Below are positions 17,225 through 26,848 of a DNA stretch of 64,000 bases, one piece after another. How positions within the stretch are numbered: the stretch's first letter is position 1; each line of letters opens with the position of its first letter. Where the stretch lies: the NCBI GenBank assembly GCA_002482885.1, contig DLGW01000005.1, forward strand, positions 252,533 through 316,532, read 5' to 3'. The translations under genes and the position numbers were made by a program. The notes under the pieces are model-generated. The model worked only from the letters and a program-made list of their open reading frames with translations, searched no databases and was not told the DNA's origin. The stretch is from Flavobacteriaceae bacterium UBA7684 (GTDB lineage Bacteria; Bacteroidota; Bacteroidia; Flavobacteriales; Flavobacteriaceae).

Positions 17225-18082
17225 ATGACTAAATCAGAGAATGTGGAACAATGGGATTTAACCATTGGTGCTGAACGTGGACTGTTTGATTTAAATTTAC
17301 AAGATGTTTGGCGATATAGGGATTTATTGGTGCTATTTGTTAAACGCGATTTTGTTACCTTTTATAAACAAACCGTTTTAGGGCCGTTGTGGTTTTTTAT
17401 ACAACCGATTTTTACGACATTAATTTTCTCTTTTGTATTTGGAAATTTAGCAGGAATTAGTACTGATGGATTACCTAAGCCTTTGTTTTATTTGGCAGGA
17501 ATTACAGCTTGGAATTATTTCTCGGACTGTATTACTAAATCAAGTACTGTTTTTACACAAAATGCTGGAATTTTCGGAAAAGTGTATTTCCCTAGATTAA
17601 TTATGCCTTTGAGCATAGTTTTGAGCAATTTGATTCGCTTTGGGGTTCAGTTCTTATTGTTTGTGTTTTACATGATTTACTTTGCTTATAAAGGAGCTGA
17701 TTTTGGAATGACATCAGTTGTGTTTTTGTTTCCTTATATTGTTTTTTTAATGGCTTTGTTAGGAATGGGATTAGGGCTGATAGTTTCGGCTATGACTACA
17801 AAATATAGAGATTTATCTTTTTTAATTGGTTTTGGAGTGCAGTTATTTATGTATGCAACACCAATTATTTATCCTTTAAGTGCTGCACCTGAAAAATATA
17901 AATATTGGATTGAATTGAATCCGATGTCCAATTTGATAGAAATTTTTCGGTATGGTTTTTTGGGAGCTGGGGATTTTAGCCTCTCAGGATTGTTATATTC
18001 TTCCGTTTTTAGTTTAGTTGTTTTTATTATTGGAATTGTTATTTTTAATAAAACAGAAAAGAATTTTATAGATACAATATAG
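17225..18082 (+). CDS. Polysaccharide ABC exporter permease (Wzm type)
   Basis: The ABC-2 membrane subunit that moves lipid-linked polysaccharide across the inner membrane. 285 residues: a soluble N-terminal amphipathic segment (WRYRDLLVLFVKRDFVTFYKQTVLGPLWF, in part, about 27-55) typical of Wzm/RfbD/TagG permeases, then six TM helices. FGVQLFMYATPIIYP (about 205-220) is also a hallmark. It is followed after 4 bases by its ATPase and together they open the surface-glycan locus. Confidence 0.92.
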   Translation: MTKSENVEQWDLTIGAERGLFDLNLQDVWRYRDLLVLFVKRDFVTFYKQTVLGPLWFFIQPIFTTLIFSFVFGNLAGISTDGLPKPLFYLAGITAWNYFSDCITKSSTVFTQNAGIFGKVYFPRLIMPLSIVLSNLIRFGVQFLLFVFYMIYFAYKGADFGMTSVVFLFPYIVFLMALLGMGLGLIVSAMTTKYRDLSFLIGFGVQLFMYATPIIYPLSAAPEKYKYWIELNPMSNLIEIFRYGFLGAGDFSLSGLLYSSVFSLVVFIIGIVIFNKTEKNFIDTI

Positions 18083-18086
18083 TATA

Positions 18087-19364
18087 ATGAGTGATATAGC
18101 CATTCAAGTTGAAAATTTATCGAAGGCATACCAATTAGGGAAAATTGGAACAGGAACTATTTCGAGGGATTTAGAGCGTTTTTTTGTTACTAAAATTTTA
18201 GGTAAGGAAGATCCTTTCTTAAAAGTAGGTCAAACTAATGATAGAACGGTAAAGGGAACAAGTGATATTGTTTGGTCTTTAAAGGATATTGATTTTACTA
18301 TAAATCAAGGTGATGCTGTTGGTATTATAGGTAAAAATGGAGCGGGAAAAAGTACTCTATTAAAGATTTTAAGTCGAGTGACTTCCCCAACGACTGGAAA
18401 TATTAAAATAAAAGGAAGAGTAGCTTCTTTATTAGAAGTGGGTACTGGTTTTCATCCTGAATTATCTGGCAGGGAGAATATTTATTTGAATGGTGCGATT
18501 TTAGGCATGCGAAAAGCTGAAATTAAAAGAAAATTTGATGAAATTGTTGATTTCGCAGGGGTAGAACGTTATATAGATACCCCCGTAAAAAGATATTCGT
18601 CGGGTATGTACGTGCGTTTAGCTTTTGCAGTGGCAGCGCATTTAGAAAGTGAAATTTTGATAGTGGATGAGGTATTAGCGGTAGGAGATGCTGAATTTAA
18701 AAAGAAGTGTTTGGGAAAAATGGGGGATATCAGTAAAGGGGAGGGACGTACTATTTTGTTTGTTAGCCATGATATGAATGCTATAACAACTTTAACTAAG
18801 AGGAGTTTATTTTTACAAAATGGAGAAATTGTTTTAGATGATTCAACAAACAAAGTTGTAGAAAGGTATTTATATGATTATAAAAATTACAATTCTAAAT
18901 CTAATTTGGAAGTATTAATATTCGATAAGTATTTGATTGATGATATTTCTTTGTTAAATTTAAATGATAAAAAGGTTGATTTGATTGAGTTTGGGGGAGA
19001 TTTTAAATTTAGATTGGATATGAAAAAAATATCTGATGAAGAGGATTTTTATGTGGAATTTAAATTAAAAAATTCTAAGGGAGTAATACTTACAGTATTT
19101 TCAACGTATCTGTATGGTTTTAAAATTAATTCTAAAAATCAAATAATTTTAGAATGTTTTGTAAATAATATTAATCTGGTTTTAGGTTATTATTATGTAG
19201 ATGTTTTGTTCATATCTAAATTAACAGAAAAAGTAATGTATTTTGAGAATATTTTGACTTTTGAAGTTATAAGTGGAACAAACTATTTTTTAAAGAAACA
19301 GTTGAAATCACAACATCATGGATATGTTGTTTTGAACCACCATTGGGTACAAAATGAAGGGTGA
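18087..19364 (+). CDS. Polysaccharide ABC exporter ATPase with C-terminal carbohydrate-binding domain (Wzt type)
   Basis: 425 residues. The nucleotide-binding domain has Walker A GKNGAGKST (82-90), the signature YSSGMYVRLAFAVA, Walker B LIVDEVLAVGD and the switch histidine in FVSHDM. Residues after about 260 form an extra domain ending in HHGYVVLNHHW, as in Wzt proteins whose C-terminal domain recognises the chain end of an O-antigen or glycan. This argues for export of a defined, end-modified polymer rather than lipoteichoic-type cargo. The C-terminal part is markedly more A/T-rich than the ATPase part, as is common for specificity domains. Confidence 0.92.
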   Translation: MSDIAIQVENLSKAYQLGKIGTGTISRDLERFFVTKILGKEDPFLKVGQTNDRTVKGTSDIVWSLKDIDFTINQGDAVGIIGKNGAGKSTLLKILSRVTSPTTGNIKIKGRVASLLEVGTGFHPELSGRENIYLNGAILGMRKAEIKRKFDEIVDFAGVERYIDTPVKRYSSGMYVRLAFAVAAHLESEILIVDEVLAVGDAEFKKKCLGKMGDISKGEGRTILFVSHDMNAITTLTKRSLFLQNGEIVLDDSTNKVVERYLYDYKNYNSKSNLEVLIFDKYLIDDISLLNLNDKKVDLIEFGGDFKFRLDMKKISDEEDFYVEFKLKNSKGVILTVFSTYLYGFKINSKNQIILECFVNNINLVLGYYYVDVLFISKLTEKVMYFENILTFEVISGTNYFLKKQLKSQHHGYVVLNHHWVQNEG

Positions 19365-19525
19365 AATATTTTATAAAATAAATTAAAGAAAATAAATTTT
19401 AAATATTGATATTTAAAATATCTTTTCAGTTTTAGATAATTTATTTAACACTCAAAAATGCTTAAATCAAGATTTCTATAATAGTACTAGTTTTTATGAA
19501 TTAATCTCTTTGTTTTCTATATAAT

Positions 19526-20653
19526 TTGAAGCCTAAAAAAAAAAAAATATTAATAATTGGCCCGTTTAATGAAAACGGGGGAAGGGAAGTTGAAGCTTCT
19601 TTTATATATAATACACTAAAGTCTAAATATGAAGTTACTATTGCTTCAACAGAAGTATTAAGCAATGACAGCTTAATATTTAAATTAACTCAATGCAAAT
19701 CTTTTTTTTCTAAGATAAAGAGAACTGGAATTAAATTTAAAATATTTCATTTTTTCTTTAGTGATAAACTTTGGTTTAGATTAAATAGAGGTTTTAAATT
19801 CACAACCTATGAGGATTTAATTTCAAATACCGATTTAGTTTTTATCTTAGCTCAATTACTTTCTCCAAATATTCAGAAGGTAATTAGCCTTTCAGTTAGT
19901 AAACAGAAAAAAATAGTTTTTAGAACCACAGGAACAAATCCGATTTTTAACGTAAAATTTTTGAATTCACCAAAAATAGAAATATTAAAAAAGGTAGATG
20001 TTTATATTCATCATTCTAAAAATAATTTTTTAAGGATGAAAAATAATTTTGATCATAATTTTGAAATCATTGACCAAGCTGTTTTTCTAGAAGAAATTTT
20101 AGAACATACAAAATGTATTGAAAAAATAAGAGAGTTTTATTTCGCTGCAAGAATAGATAAAAATAAAAATCTAGAATTAGTCATAAATGTTTTTAATGAA
20201 TTAAAAGATTTTGATGTAGAATTACATGTTTATGGGAGTGGTGAAGAACTAAATTTTATTAAATCTATTTCAAAATCAGAAAAAATATTTTTTTATGGAT
20301 ATGTTGAAAATCAAGAATTAATGAAGAGAATTTCTAATCATGATTGTTTGATAATTTCATCCCATGCAGAATCAGGACCATATACTGCATTAGAAGCAAT
20401 GGCAAATTCTAGGCTTATACTATCTACGAATGTTGGGGCTATGAGTGAAAGATTAGAAAATTCAACCTATGATTGGCAATTTAGTGCAGACTCTCAACAA
20501 TCTTTAAAGTTGAAAATTTTAGAATTAGCTGGATATGATAAAAATAAAATAAATATTATTCAGAATTATTTAAATGATAGATACAGGTCTTGTTATTCTT
20601 CAAATGAGATTAAGAATAAATATTTAAAAGTTGTTGATAGATTTTTTAGTTAG
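19526..20653 (+). CDS. Glycosyltransferase, GT4-like, with TTG start and 13-A tract
   Basis: 375 residues of GT-B fold. The C-terminal half shows FYFAARIDKNKNLELVINVF (donor-domain loop), LHVYGSGEEL and SSHAESGPYTALEAMA, the E-x7-E type nucleotide-sugar motif of family 4. No in-frame ATG exists: upstream ATGs at 19457 and 19497 run quickly into stops, so TTG at 19526 is the best start, giving MKPKKKKILIIGPF, a normal GT4 beginning. A run of 13 A follows within the first codons and may be prone to slippage. The 161 bases before it contain nothing recognisable. Acceptor and sugar are unknown. Confidence 0.8.
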   Translation: MKPKKKKILIIGPFNENGGREVEASFIYNTLKSKYEVTIASTEVLSNDSLIFKLTQCKSFFSKIKRTGIKFKIFHFFFSDKLWFRLNRGFKFTTYEDLISNTDLVFILAQLLSPNIQKVISLSVSKQKKIVFRTTGTNPIFNVKFLNSPKIEILKKVDVYIHHSKNNFLRMKNNFDHNFEIIDQAVFLEEILEHTKCIEKIREFYFAARIDKNKNLELVINVFNELKDFDVELHVYGSGEELNFIKSISKSEKIFFYGYVENQELMKRISNHDCLIISSHAESGPYTALEAMANSRLILSTNVGAMSERLENSTYDWQFSADSQQSLKLKILELAGYDKNKINIIQNYLNDRYRSCYSSNEIKNKYLKVVDRFFS

Positions 20654-20705
20654 AAAAGATGAGAAAAAAATCATAAACATTTATTTGAATTAAGAAGTTG
20701 GAACC

Positions 20706-21677
20706 ATGCGAAAAGGAGTAAACCCAGAAAAATTCAAACAAGAAAAAATTAATATTAAACCTCATAGGGTTATAATCGTTTTTTTTATTCCGGATTCTGA
20801 AGAAGACTATTTTAAGGATTTACATATAGTATTTAAAAGATGTTTGCAATCTCTTTTTGAAACAATAAATACGGAGTCTACAAGCGTAACTTTAATAAAT
20901 AATAACTCAGGTGAGAAGGTTCATCAGGTTATAGAGGAATATAAGCATCTAATAGATAAATACGTAATTTATTCAGAAAATAAAGGAAAAATTTATGCTG
21001 TAATGAATGAGGTAAGATCTGTTTATGAAGACTTTGTAACTATTGCAGATGCAGATGTGTTCTTTTTAAATGGTTGGGAAAAGTCTGTTTTTGAGATTTT
21101 TAAAAATGTTTCAGGAGCAGGTGTAGTAAGTCCATTGCCTGTTCCTCATGGCGCATTTATTTTTAACAAAACAATATTTTTTGAATTTCTAAAAGGAAAA
21201 ATTAAGTATAAGTCTCTGCTTAAAAAGGAAGATACTGAATTATATAAACTAAGTATAGAAAGTAAAGGAGTTTTTAAAAGAAAGGATAAATTGTATTGGG
21301 ATGAAAAACAGTTTTATTTTAACTCTAATGCAGAATATTACTTATTAGGTGCAACACATTTTGTAGCAACTTACAAATCGTCTATTTTTAAAGGAACATA
21401 TGATTTGCCGGTATTTAGGTTTAAAAAAGGAGACGAAGCAAATTACATCGATTTATTGGCAGATAAAAAAGGTTTGTTCAGGTTGTCAACAAAGCTTACA
21501 TATGCCTATCATATGGGGAATAATGTGGATACAATATTCTCTGAATACGAATTTGAAGAGAAATATAAAATCAATAAAAAACTTTATGCCGAAATTAAAT
21601 CTAAAGATTGTAGTTCTTTTGAAATCTTTTTAAAGAGATTAATAGGGGGACTAGTTATCAGGTATTTAAAGATATAG
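20706..21677 (+). CDS. Glycosyltransferase, GT2-like (GT-A fold)
   Basis: 323 residues. SVTLINNNSGEKVHQVI, YSENKGKIYAVMNEV and the DxD-type VTIADADVFFLNGWEKS (about 112-128) give a GT-A nucleotide-diphosphosugar binding core resembling family 2. The C-terminal part (about 200-323) is not recognisable. The gene is very A/T-rich and is followed by a decayed region. The sugar transferred cannot be predicted. Confidence 0.7.
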   Translation: MRKGVNPEKFKQEKINIKPHRVIIVFFIPDSEEDYFKDLHIVFKRCLQSLFETINTESTSVTLINNNSGEKVHQVIEEYKHLIDKYVIYSENKGKIYAVMNEVRSVYEDFVTIADADVFFLNGWEKSVFEIFKNVSGAGVVSPLPVPHGAFIFNKTIFFEFLKGKIKYKSLLKKEDTELYKLSIESKGVFKRKDKLYWDEKQFYFNSNAEYYLLGATHFVATYKSSIFKGTYDLPVFRFKKGDEANYIDLLADKKGLFRLSTKLTYAYHMGNNVDTIFSEYEFEEKYKINKKLYAEIKSKDCSSFEIFLKRLIGGLVIRYLKI

Positions 21678-21763
21678 AATGTAAAAACTCTAATAAAAAA
21701 TAAAACTTAATATTACTGTTTTAGGTTGGTTGTTTAAGATGGAGGTGATGAAAAAAAGAGGTT

Positions 21764-22206
21764 ATGGTTAATTTGTTCTATTCTCATTATTCAAGTTTAT
21801 TAAGTGGAAAAACAGTAACTCATCTTAACTAGTTCGTTGTATGTGTTTTTTATTGAGGGTATATGGCATGCTCGATTATATGTTTCAATTAATTTCAAAA
21901 ATTGGTCAAATACAATAAAGACTCCATTTGTTGTTGTAAGATTAGGAGCAGAAGAAACTACTTACAAAAACACCGTTGAATCATAAAGATATTTCGTAGA
22001 TAAAAGTGACTTTATATGTGTAAGATTCAAATCAAAATAATTATTCTTGAAGTTATAAAAATGCATTTAGAGAAATTATAGAAAAAGGACTGAATAAAAA
22101 TTTAGAATTAGAAAATTGTTTTGATGATTGGGCTGGTTGGTGTTGTGTTTTTTCTTCGGAAATAGAGAAAAATTTATATAAAAAGAATATATTTGAAATA
22201 ACTTGA
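21764..22206 (+). pseudogene. Decayed coding remnant, possibly a polysaccharide pyruvyltransferase-like gene
   Basis: This stretch between two glycan genes still reads as protein in pieces. The pieces are MVNLFYSHYSSLLSGKTV (from 21764), then in another frame WSNTIKTPFVVVRLGAEETT and, past a TAA at 21984, RYFVDKSDFICVRFKSK. A third frame gives AFREIIEKGLNKNLELENCF to a TGA at 22204. PFVVVRLG and KSDFICVR recall segments of polysaccharide pyruvyltransferases, but this is a weak guess. Several in-frame stops and at least two frame changes make expression unlikely. The remaining bases of 21678-22236 hold nothing else recognisable. Confidence 0.5.
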
Positions 22207-22236
22207 GGTTAATAAAATTATATAAAAAATAAAATT

Positions 22237-23322
22237 ATGTTGATTGATATTATTGCTGGAGCACGACCAAATTTTATAAAAATAGCACCTATTATTGCCG
22301 CAATTGAAGAATTGAAAGATGTAAATATGAGTTATAGACTCATACATACAGGTCAGCATTATGATAAGAATATGAGTGCTTCTTTTTTTGAACAATTAAA
22401 TATACCACTTCCAAATTACAATTTAGAATGTGGAGGAGGTAAGCAATCAGAGCAAACAGGAGCTATAATGATTCGTTATGAAAAGTTGATTTCTGAAACG
22501 GTTTTACCTAATCTTTGTTTGGTTGTTGGCGATGTTAATTCAACGATGGCTTGTGCAATTGTAGCAAGAAAATGCGGGGTTTCAGTAGCACATGTGGAAG
22601 CTGGGATACGCTCAAACGATTGGTCAATGCCAGAGGAAATTAACAGGATAGTAACAGATAGTATTACTAATTATTTCTTTACTACTTCAAAAACAGCTAA
22701 TCATAATTTAATTTCTCAAGGCGTCGCAAATGAAAATATTTTTTTTGTTGGTAACACCATGATTGATACACTTGTGAAATTTAGACCCAAATTTAGAAAA
22801 CCATTATTTTGGGAAGAATTTAAATTAAAAAACAAAGAGTATTTGTTATTGACTATTCATAGACCAGCAAATGTTGATAATGAAACTAAAATAAAAGAAT
22901 ATTTAGAGCAGATTATTAGTAATTCCAAAGATTTAAAAATTGTTTTCCCTGTTCATCCACGCACCAAAAAGGTGATCGATAAATTAGGGATTAATCATGA
23001 AAGACTCCATTTAATAGAGCCACTTGGGTATTTAGAATTTAACTTTCTTACTGAAAATGCATTAGCAGTTATAACTGATTCAGGAGGTATTACAGAAGAA
23101 ACTACAGTTATGGGAATTCCTTGTATTACTTTGCGAGATAATACGGAAAGACCAGAAACAGTTATTTTGGGGACAAATGAATTAATAGGAACAAATCCAA
23201 ATTCTATTAAACCTGCTTTAGAAAAGTTGTTAAATGGCGATTGGAAAAAAGGTGGAATTCCAGAATTATGGGATGGTCTAGCAGCTCAAAGGATTATTAA
23301 TGTTTTGAAAAAAATAATTTAA
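22237..23322 (+). CDS. wecB: UDP-N-acetylglucosamine 2-epimerase, non-hydrolysing
   Basis: Interconverts UDP-GlcNAc and UDP-ManNAc. 361 residues of GT-B-like fold beginning IIAGARPNFIKIAPII, with HTGQHYD (37-43), VAHVEAGIRS, the ITDSGGITEET motif and LRDNTERPET, all standard for WecB. It provides ManNAc units for the polymer or precursors for uronic derivatives. It differs from the hydrolysing NeuC encoded at 38165, so the locus holds both epimerase types. Confidence 0.95.
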   Translation: MLIDIIAGARPNFIKIAPIIAAIEELKDVNMSYRLIHTGQHYDKNMSASFFEQLNIPLPNYNLECGGGKQSEQTGAIMIRYEKLISETVLPNLCLVVGDVNSTMACAIVARKCGVSVAHVEAGIRSNDWSMPEEINRIVTDSITNYFFTTSKTANHNLISQGVANENIFFVGNTMIDTLVKFRPKFRKPLFWEEFKLKNKEYLLLTIHRPANVDNETKIKEYLEQIISNSKDLKIVFPVHPRTKKVIDKLGINHERLHLIEPLGYLEFNFLTENALAVITDSGGITEETTVMGIPCITLRDNTERPETVILGTNELIGTNPNSIKPALEKLLNGDWKKGGIPELWDGLAAQRIINVLKKII

Positions 23323-23326
23323 ATTT

Positions 23327-24583
23327 ATGAAAAAAATATTGATAATAGTTGAATCGCTAGATATTAATGATAGTAGCGGAAGTAAAGGAAGAATTTCACT
23401 AATTAAAAATATTTCTAAATGCGGTTTCCAATTAAGAGTTTGCCATTATACAAGAAAGAATGTAGATTTAAAATCAATTGGATTTGAAAATATTGAATGC
23501 ATTGCTATTCCAGAAAAAAAATGGAGTTTATTTTATTTTTTAAGTAAACTGCAAAAATACTTTACAAAAATCACAAAAATTAGTTTAAACAAATACCTTG
23601 AGGAGATCTTTGGATTTTCCTTTATTTATTTTAATGATTCCAATAGTATAGTTGCGGCAATCAAGCAGCAAAAAGATTTTCAACCTGATTTGGTTTTAAC
23701 ATTAAGTAAAGCTGCCAGTTTTCGTCCGCATCACGCTATGTTGCAATTGCCAGAATTCCATAATAAATGGATGGCTTATATACACGATCCTTATCCAATG
23801 AACTGTTACCCAAGACCATATAATTGGGTAGAGCCTGGGTATTTTCAGAAAATGAAATTTTTCACGGAATTGTCATTAAAAGCAAGATACCCTATATTCC
23901 CAAGTGAATTATTAAAGGAATGGATGGGAAGTTATTTTGAAGAGTTTCGTAAAAAAGGGCTTGTGATACCGCATCAAAGTTCAAAAAACAACACTATTAA
24001 CGATAATTTTCCTAAATATTTTAACCCGAAAAAGTTTAATATATTGCACGCTGGGAGTCTTATGAAACAAAGATCTCCAGTTGGATTATTAGAGGGGTAT
24101 AAAAAATTTTTAAACAGGAATGATGAAGCTAAAGAGAACTCACAACTGTTATTAATAGGAAAAGTTTCACATTATTTGTTAGATGTTTTAAATAGTAATA
24201 AAGAGAATATAAATATAACTATTATTCAAGATTACGTTTCTTTTGAGATTGTGAACAACTTGCAAAATAATGTTTCGGTAAATGTAATTTTAGAGGCTAA
24301 ATTTTTTGTAAGTCCATTTTTGCCAGGAAAGTTTACCCATTGTGTAGAATCAAATAAACCTATTTTAGCATTAGGACCAGAAATTAGTGAAGTAGGAAGG
24401 CTTTTAGGAGAATCCTACAAATACAAATCGGTTATTGATGATGTAGATAAAATAGCTGATTTAATTGAAGATTTATATTTTAATTGGAAACATAATCCAG
24501 AAAGTTTTTACCTTAACAGAAAAGATTTAGAGGATTACTTATCTTGTAATTATTTAAATAATGTGTTAAAACAGCTATTTTAA
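23327..24583 (+). CDS. Glycosyltransferase-like protein, GT-B fold
   Basis: 418 residues starting MKKILIIVESLDINDSSGSKG, the opening of a GT-B enzyme. KWMAYIHDPYPMN (about 147-159), FNILHAGSLMKQRSP (about 237-252), QLLLIGKVSHY and a C-terminal region that replaces the classic E-x7-E loop with HCVESNKPILALGPEISEVGR are seen. It is best described as a putative glycosyltransferase of unknown specificity. It starts 4 bases after wecB. Confidence 0.7.
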   Translation: MKKILIIVESLDINDSSGSKGRISLIKNISKCGFQLRVCHYTRKNVDLKSIGFENIECIAIPEKKWSLFYFLSKLQKYFTKITKISLNKYLEEIFGFSFIYFNDSNSIVAAIKQQKDFQPDLVLTLSKAASFRPHHAMLQLPEFHNKWMAYIHDPYPMNCYPRPYNWVEPGYFQKMKFFTELSLKARYPIFPSELLKEWMGSYFEEFRKKGLVIPHQSSKNNTINDNFPKYFNPKKFNILHAGSLMKQRSPVGLLEGYKKFLNRNDEAKENSQLLLIGKVSHYLLDVLNSNKENINITIIQDYVSFEIVNNLQNNVSVNVILEAKFFVSPFLPGKFTHCVESNKPILALGPEISEVGRLLGESYKYKSVIDDVDKIADLIEDLYFNWKHNPESFYLNRKDLEDYLSCNYLNNVLKQLF

Positions 24584-24632
24584 GTTAATAGTCTAAAACT
24601 CTTTTTCAGATAAAAGTATCATATACATTGAC

Positions 24633-25643
24633 ATGTTAAACAATAAATCAATTTTAATTACCGGAGGAACAGGTTCTCTGGGTAAAGAATTAACCAAAAC
24701 TATTTTAAAAAAATGGCCCAATGTAAAACGCTTGGTTATTTATTCTAGAGATGAGCAAAAACAATTTCAAATGGCTCAGGAATTTTCGGATGTCGAATAT
24801 CCTGCTTTACGTTATTTTATAGGAGATGTTCGAGATTTAGAACGTTTAAAAAGAGCTTTTAACGGAATTGATTATGTGATTCATGCAGCAGCCATGAAAC
24901 ATGTTCATATTGCAGAATACAATCCAGATGAATGCGTTAAAACCAATATCGGAGGGGCAGATAACGTTATAAAAGCATGTTTGTCCTCAGATGTGACTAA
25001 AGTAGTTGCGCTCTCTACCGATAAAGCTTGTGCACCGATTAATTTATACGGAGCTACAAAACTAACCTCAGACAAATTATTTATAGCAGCCAATAACATC
25101 AAAGGAAAACAAGATATTAAATTTTCGGTAGTTCGTTACGGAAACGTAATGGGCTCTAACGGTTCGGTAATTCCATTTTTTATGAATAAACGTAAAGAAG
25201 GTGTTTTACCCATAACTGATCAAAATATGACTCGCTTTAACATCTCTTTGCAAGATGGAGTAGATATGGTTTTACATGCTTTAGATACTGCGTGGGGAGG
25301 AGAATTATTTGTGCCTAAAATTCCATCCTACAGAATTTTAGATGTAGCTCAGGCTATAGGTCCAGATTGCGAACATCGTATAGTAGGAATACGCCCTGGT
25401 GAAAAAATCCATGAAGAAATGATTACTGCATCGGATTCATTTACTACTTATGATTTAGGAAAGTATTACGTTATATTGCCTCAGGTAACAAACTGGAATT
25501 TAGAAGATTATATTTCGAAGTTTAATGCAAAAAAAGTACCTATAGGTTTTAACTATACTTCAGGAGAAAACACAGAATGGGAAACCGTTGAGACTCTCAG
25601 AGATTTAATAAAAGAACATTTGTATCCTGAATTTTCGGTTTAA
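24633..25643 (+). CDS. pseB: UDP-N-acetylglucosamine 4,6-dehydratase (inverting)
   Basis: First step of pseudaminic acid synthesis: 4,6-dehydration with C5 inversion of UDP-GlcNAc. 336 residues, SDR fold, with NAD-binding ITGGTGSLGKEL (9-20), HAAAMKHVHIAEYNP, and the catalytic STDKACAPINLYGATK (Asp130, Lys131, Tyr139, Lys143) as in FlaA1/PseB. VRYGNVMGSNGSV and GVLPITDQNMTRFN also fit. This gene and pseC look less A/T-rich than the genes around them. It starts the first nonulosonate block. Confidence 0.95.
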   Translation: MLNNKSILITGGTGSLGKELTKTILKKWPNVKRLVIYSRDEQKQFQMAQEFSDVEYPALRYFIGDVRDLERLKRAFNGIDYVIHAAAMKHVHIAEYNPDECVKTNIGGADNVIKACLSSDVTKVVALSTDKACAPINLYGATKLTSDKLFIAANNIKGKQDIKFSVVRYGNVMGSNGSVIPFFMNKRKEGVLPITDQNMTRFNISLQDGVDMVLHALDTAWGGELFVPKIPSYRILDVAQAIGPDCEHRIVGIRPGEKIHEEMITASDSFTTYDLGKYYVILPQVTNWNLEDYISKFNAKKVPIGFNYTSGENTEWETVETLRDLIKEHLYPEFSV

Positions 25644-25660
25644 TTTAATTCATCAAATTT

Positions 25661-26848
25661 ATGATTCCTTACGGAAAACAGCATATTACCGAGCAGGATA
25701 TTTTAGCGGTAACCGAAGCTTTAAAAGGAGACTACTTAACCCAAGGGCCAACCATATTAGCTTTTGAACAAGCATTTGCGCAATACATTGGATGTAAATA
25801 TGCGGTAGCAGTTTCTAACGGAACTGCGGCTTTACATTTGTCGGCTTTAGCGTTAGGCGTTTCTGAAGGAGATAAGGTTATTACTACTCCTATCACTTTT
25901 GCAGCATCGGCTAATTGTATTCGTTACTGTGGAGGCGAAGTTGTTTTTTCGGATATTGATTCCAGTACTTATTTATTAGATGTAGAAAAGGTAGAAGCGC
26001 TTTTAAAAGCCTCGCCTAAAGGAACTTATAAGGGGATTATTCCTGTAGATTTTGCAGGAAAAGCCATAAATCTAGAGGCCTTTAAAAAATTAGCAGACGA
26101 ATATGGGTTGTGGATTATAGAAGATGCTTGCCATGCTCCCGAAGGTTTTTTCATAGATAATAAAGGACATAAGCAGTTGTGTGGAAATGGCAATTATGCC
26201 GATTTAGCCATTTTTTCGTTTCACCCAGTAAAACACATTGCTACAGGCGAAGGTGGTATGATAACCACTAATAATCCAGAGTTGTATCAAAAATTATTAC
26301 AATTACGTACCCACGGAATCACTCGTGAAGTTTCTAAATTTACCAATACCGTTGAATTTGCTACAGGAAAAAATGTTTCTGAAAATGCAAATTATCCAGG
26401 ATGGTATATGGAAATGCAAACCTTGGGTTATAATTATAGATTTACAGATTTTCAGGCCGCATTAGGCATTAGTCAATTATCTAGAGCTGCTCAAGGAATC
26501 ATTAAACGCAGACAAATAGCCCAACGATATGCCGAAGCTTTCGATAGTCAAAAAGGAATTTTAGGACAATCGGGTATCGTAGAAGGGCACGCCTATCACT
26601 TATATGTGATTGAAGTGGAAGACCGTGTAGGATTGTATAACTATTTGCGCGAGCAACAGATTTTTGCGCAAATTCATTACATTCCTTGTCATTTAATGCC
26701 TTATTATAGAAGCTTAGGTTGGCAAGAAGGTGATTTACCTTTATCTGAAAAATATTATCAACATTGTATTAGTTTGCCGATGTATCCTACCTTAACCGAT
26801 GAGGAACAGGAATACGTTATTAGTAAAATTAAAGAATTTTATGATTAA
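25661..26848 (+). CDS. pseC: UDP-4-amino-4,6-dideoxy-N-acetyl-L-altrosamine transaminase
   Basis: A DegT-family PLP aminotransferase that aminates the C4 ketone made by PseB, using glutamate. 395 residues with SNGTAALHLSALALG, VDFAGKAINLEAF, WIIEDACHAPEG (Asp155) and the Schiff-base lysine in FSFHPVKHIATGEGG (Lys191). The position right after pseB supports PseC rather than another sugar transaminase. Its end overlaps the next gene by 8 bases. Confidence 0.95.
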   Translation: MIPYGKQHITEQDILAVTEALKGDYLTQGPTILAFEQAFAQYIGCKYAVAVSNGTAALHLSALALGVSEGDKVITTPITFAASANCIRYCGGEVVFSDIDSSTYLLDVEKVEALLKASPKGTYKGIIPVDFAGKAINLEAFKKLADEYGLWIIEDACHAPEGFFIDNKGHKQLCGNGNYADLAIFSFHPVKHIATGEGGMITTNNPELYQKLLQLRTHGITREVSKFTNTVEFATGKNVSENANYPGWYMEMQTLGYNYRFTDFQAALGISQLSRAAQGIIKRRQIAQRYAEAFDSQKGILGQSGIVEGHAYHLYVIEVEDRVGLYNYLREQQIFAQIHYIPCHLMPYYRSLGWQEGDLPLSEKYYQHCISLPMYPTLTDEEQEYVISKIKEFYD

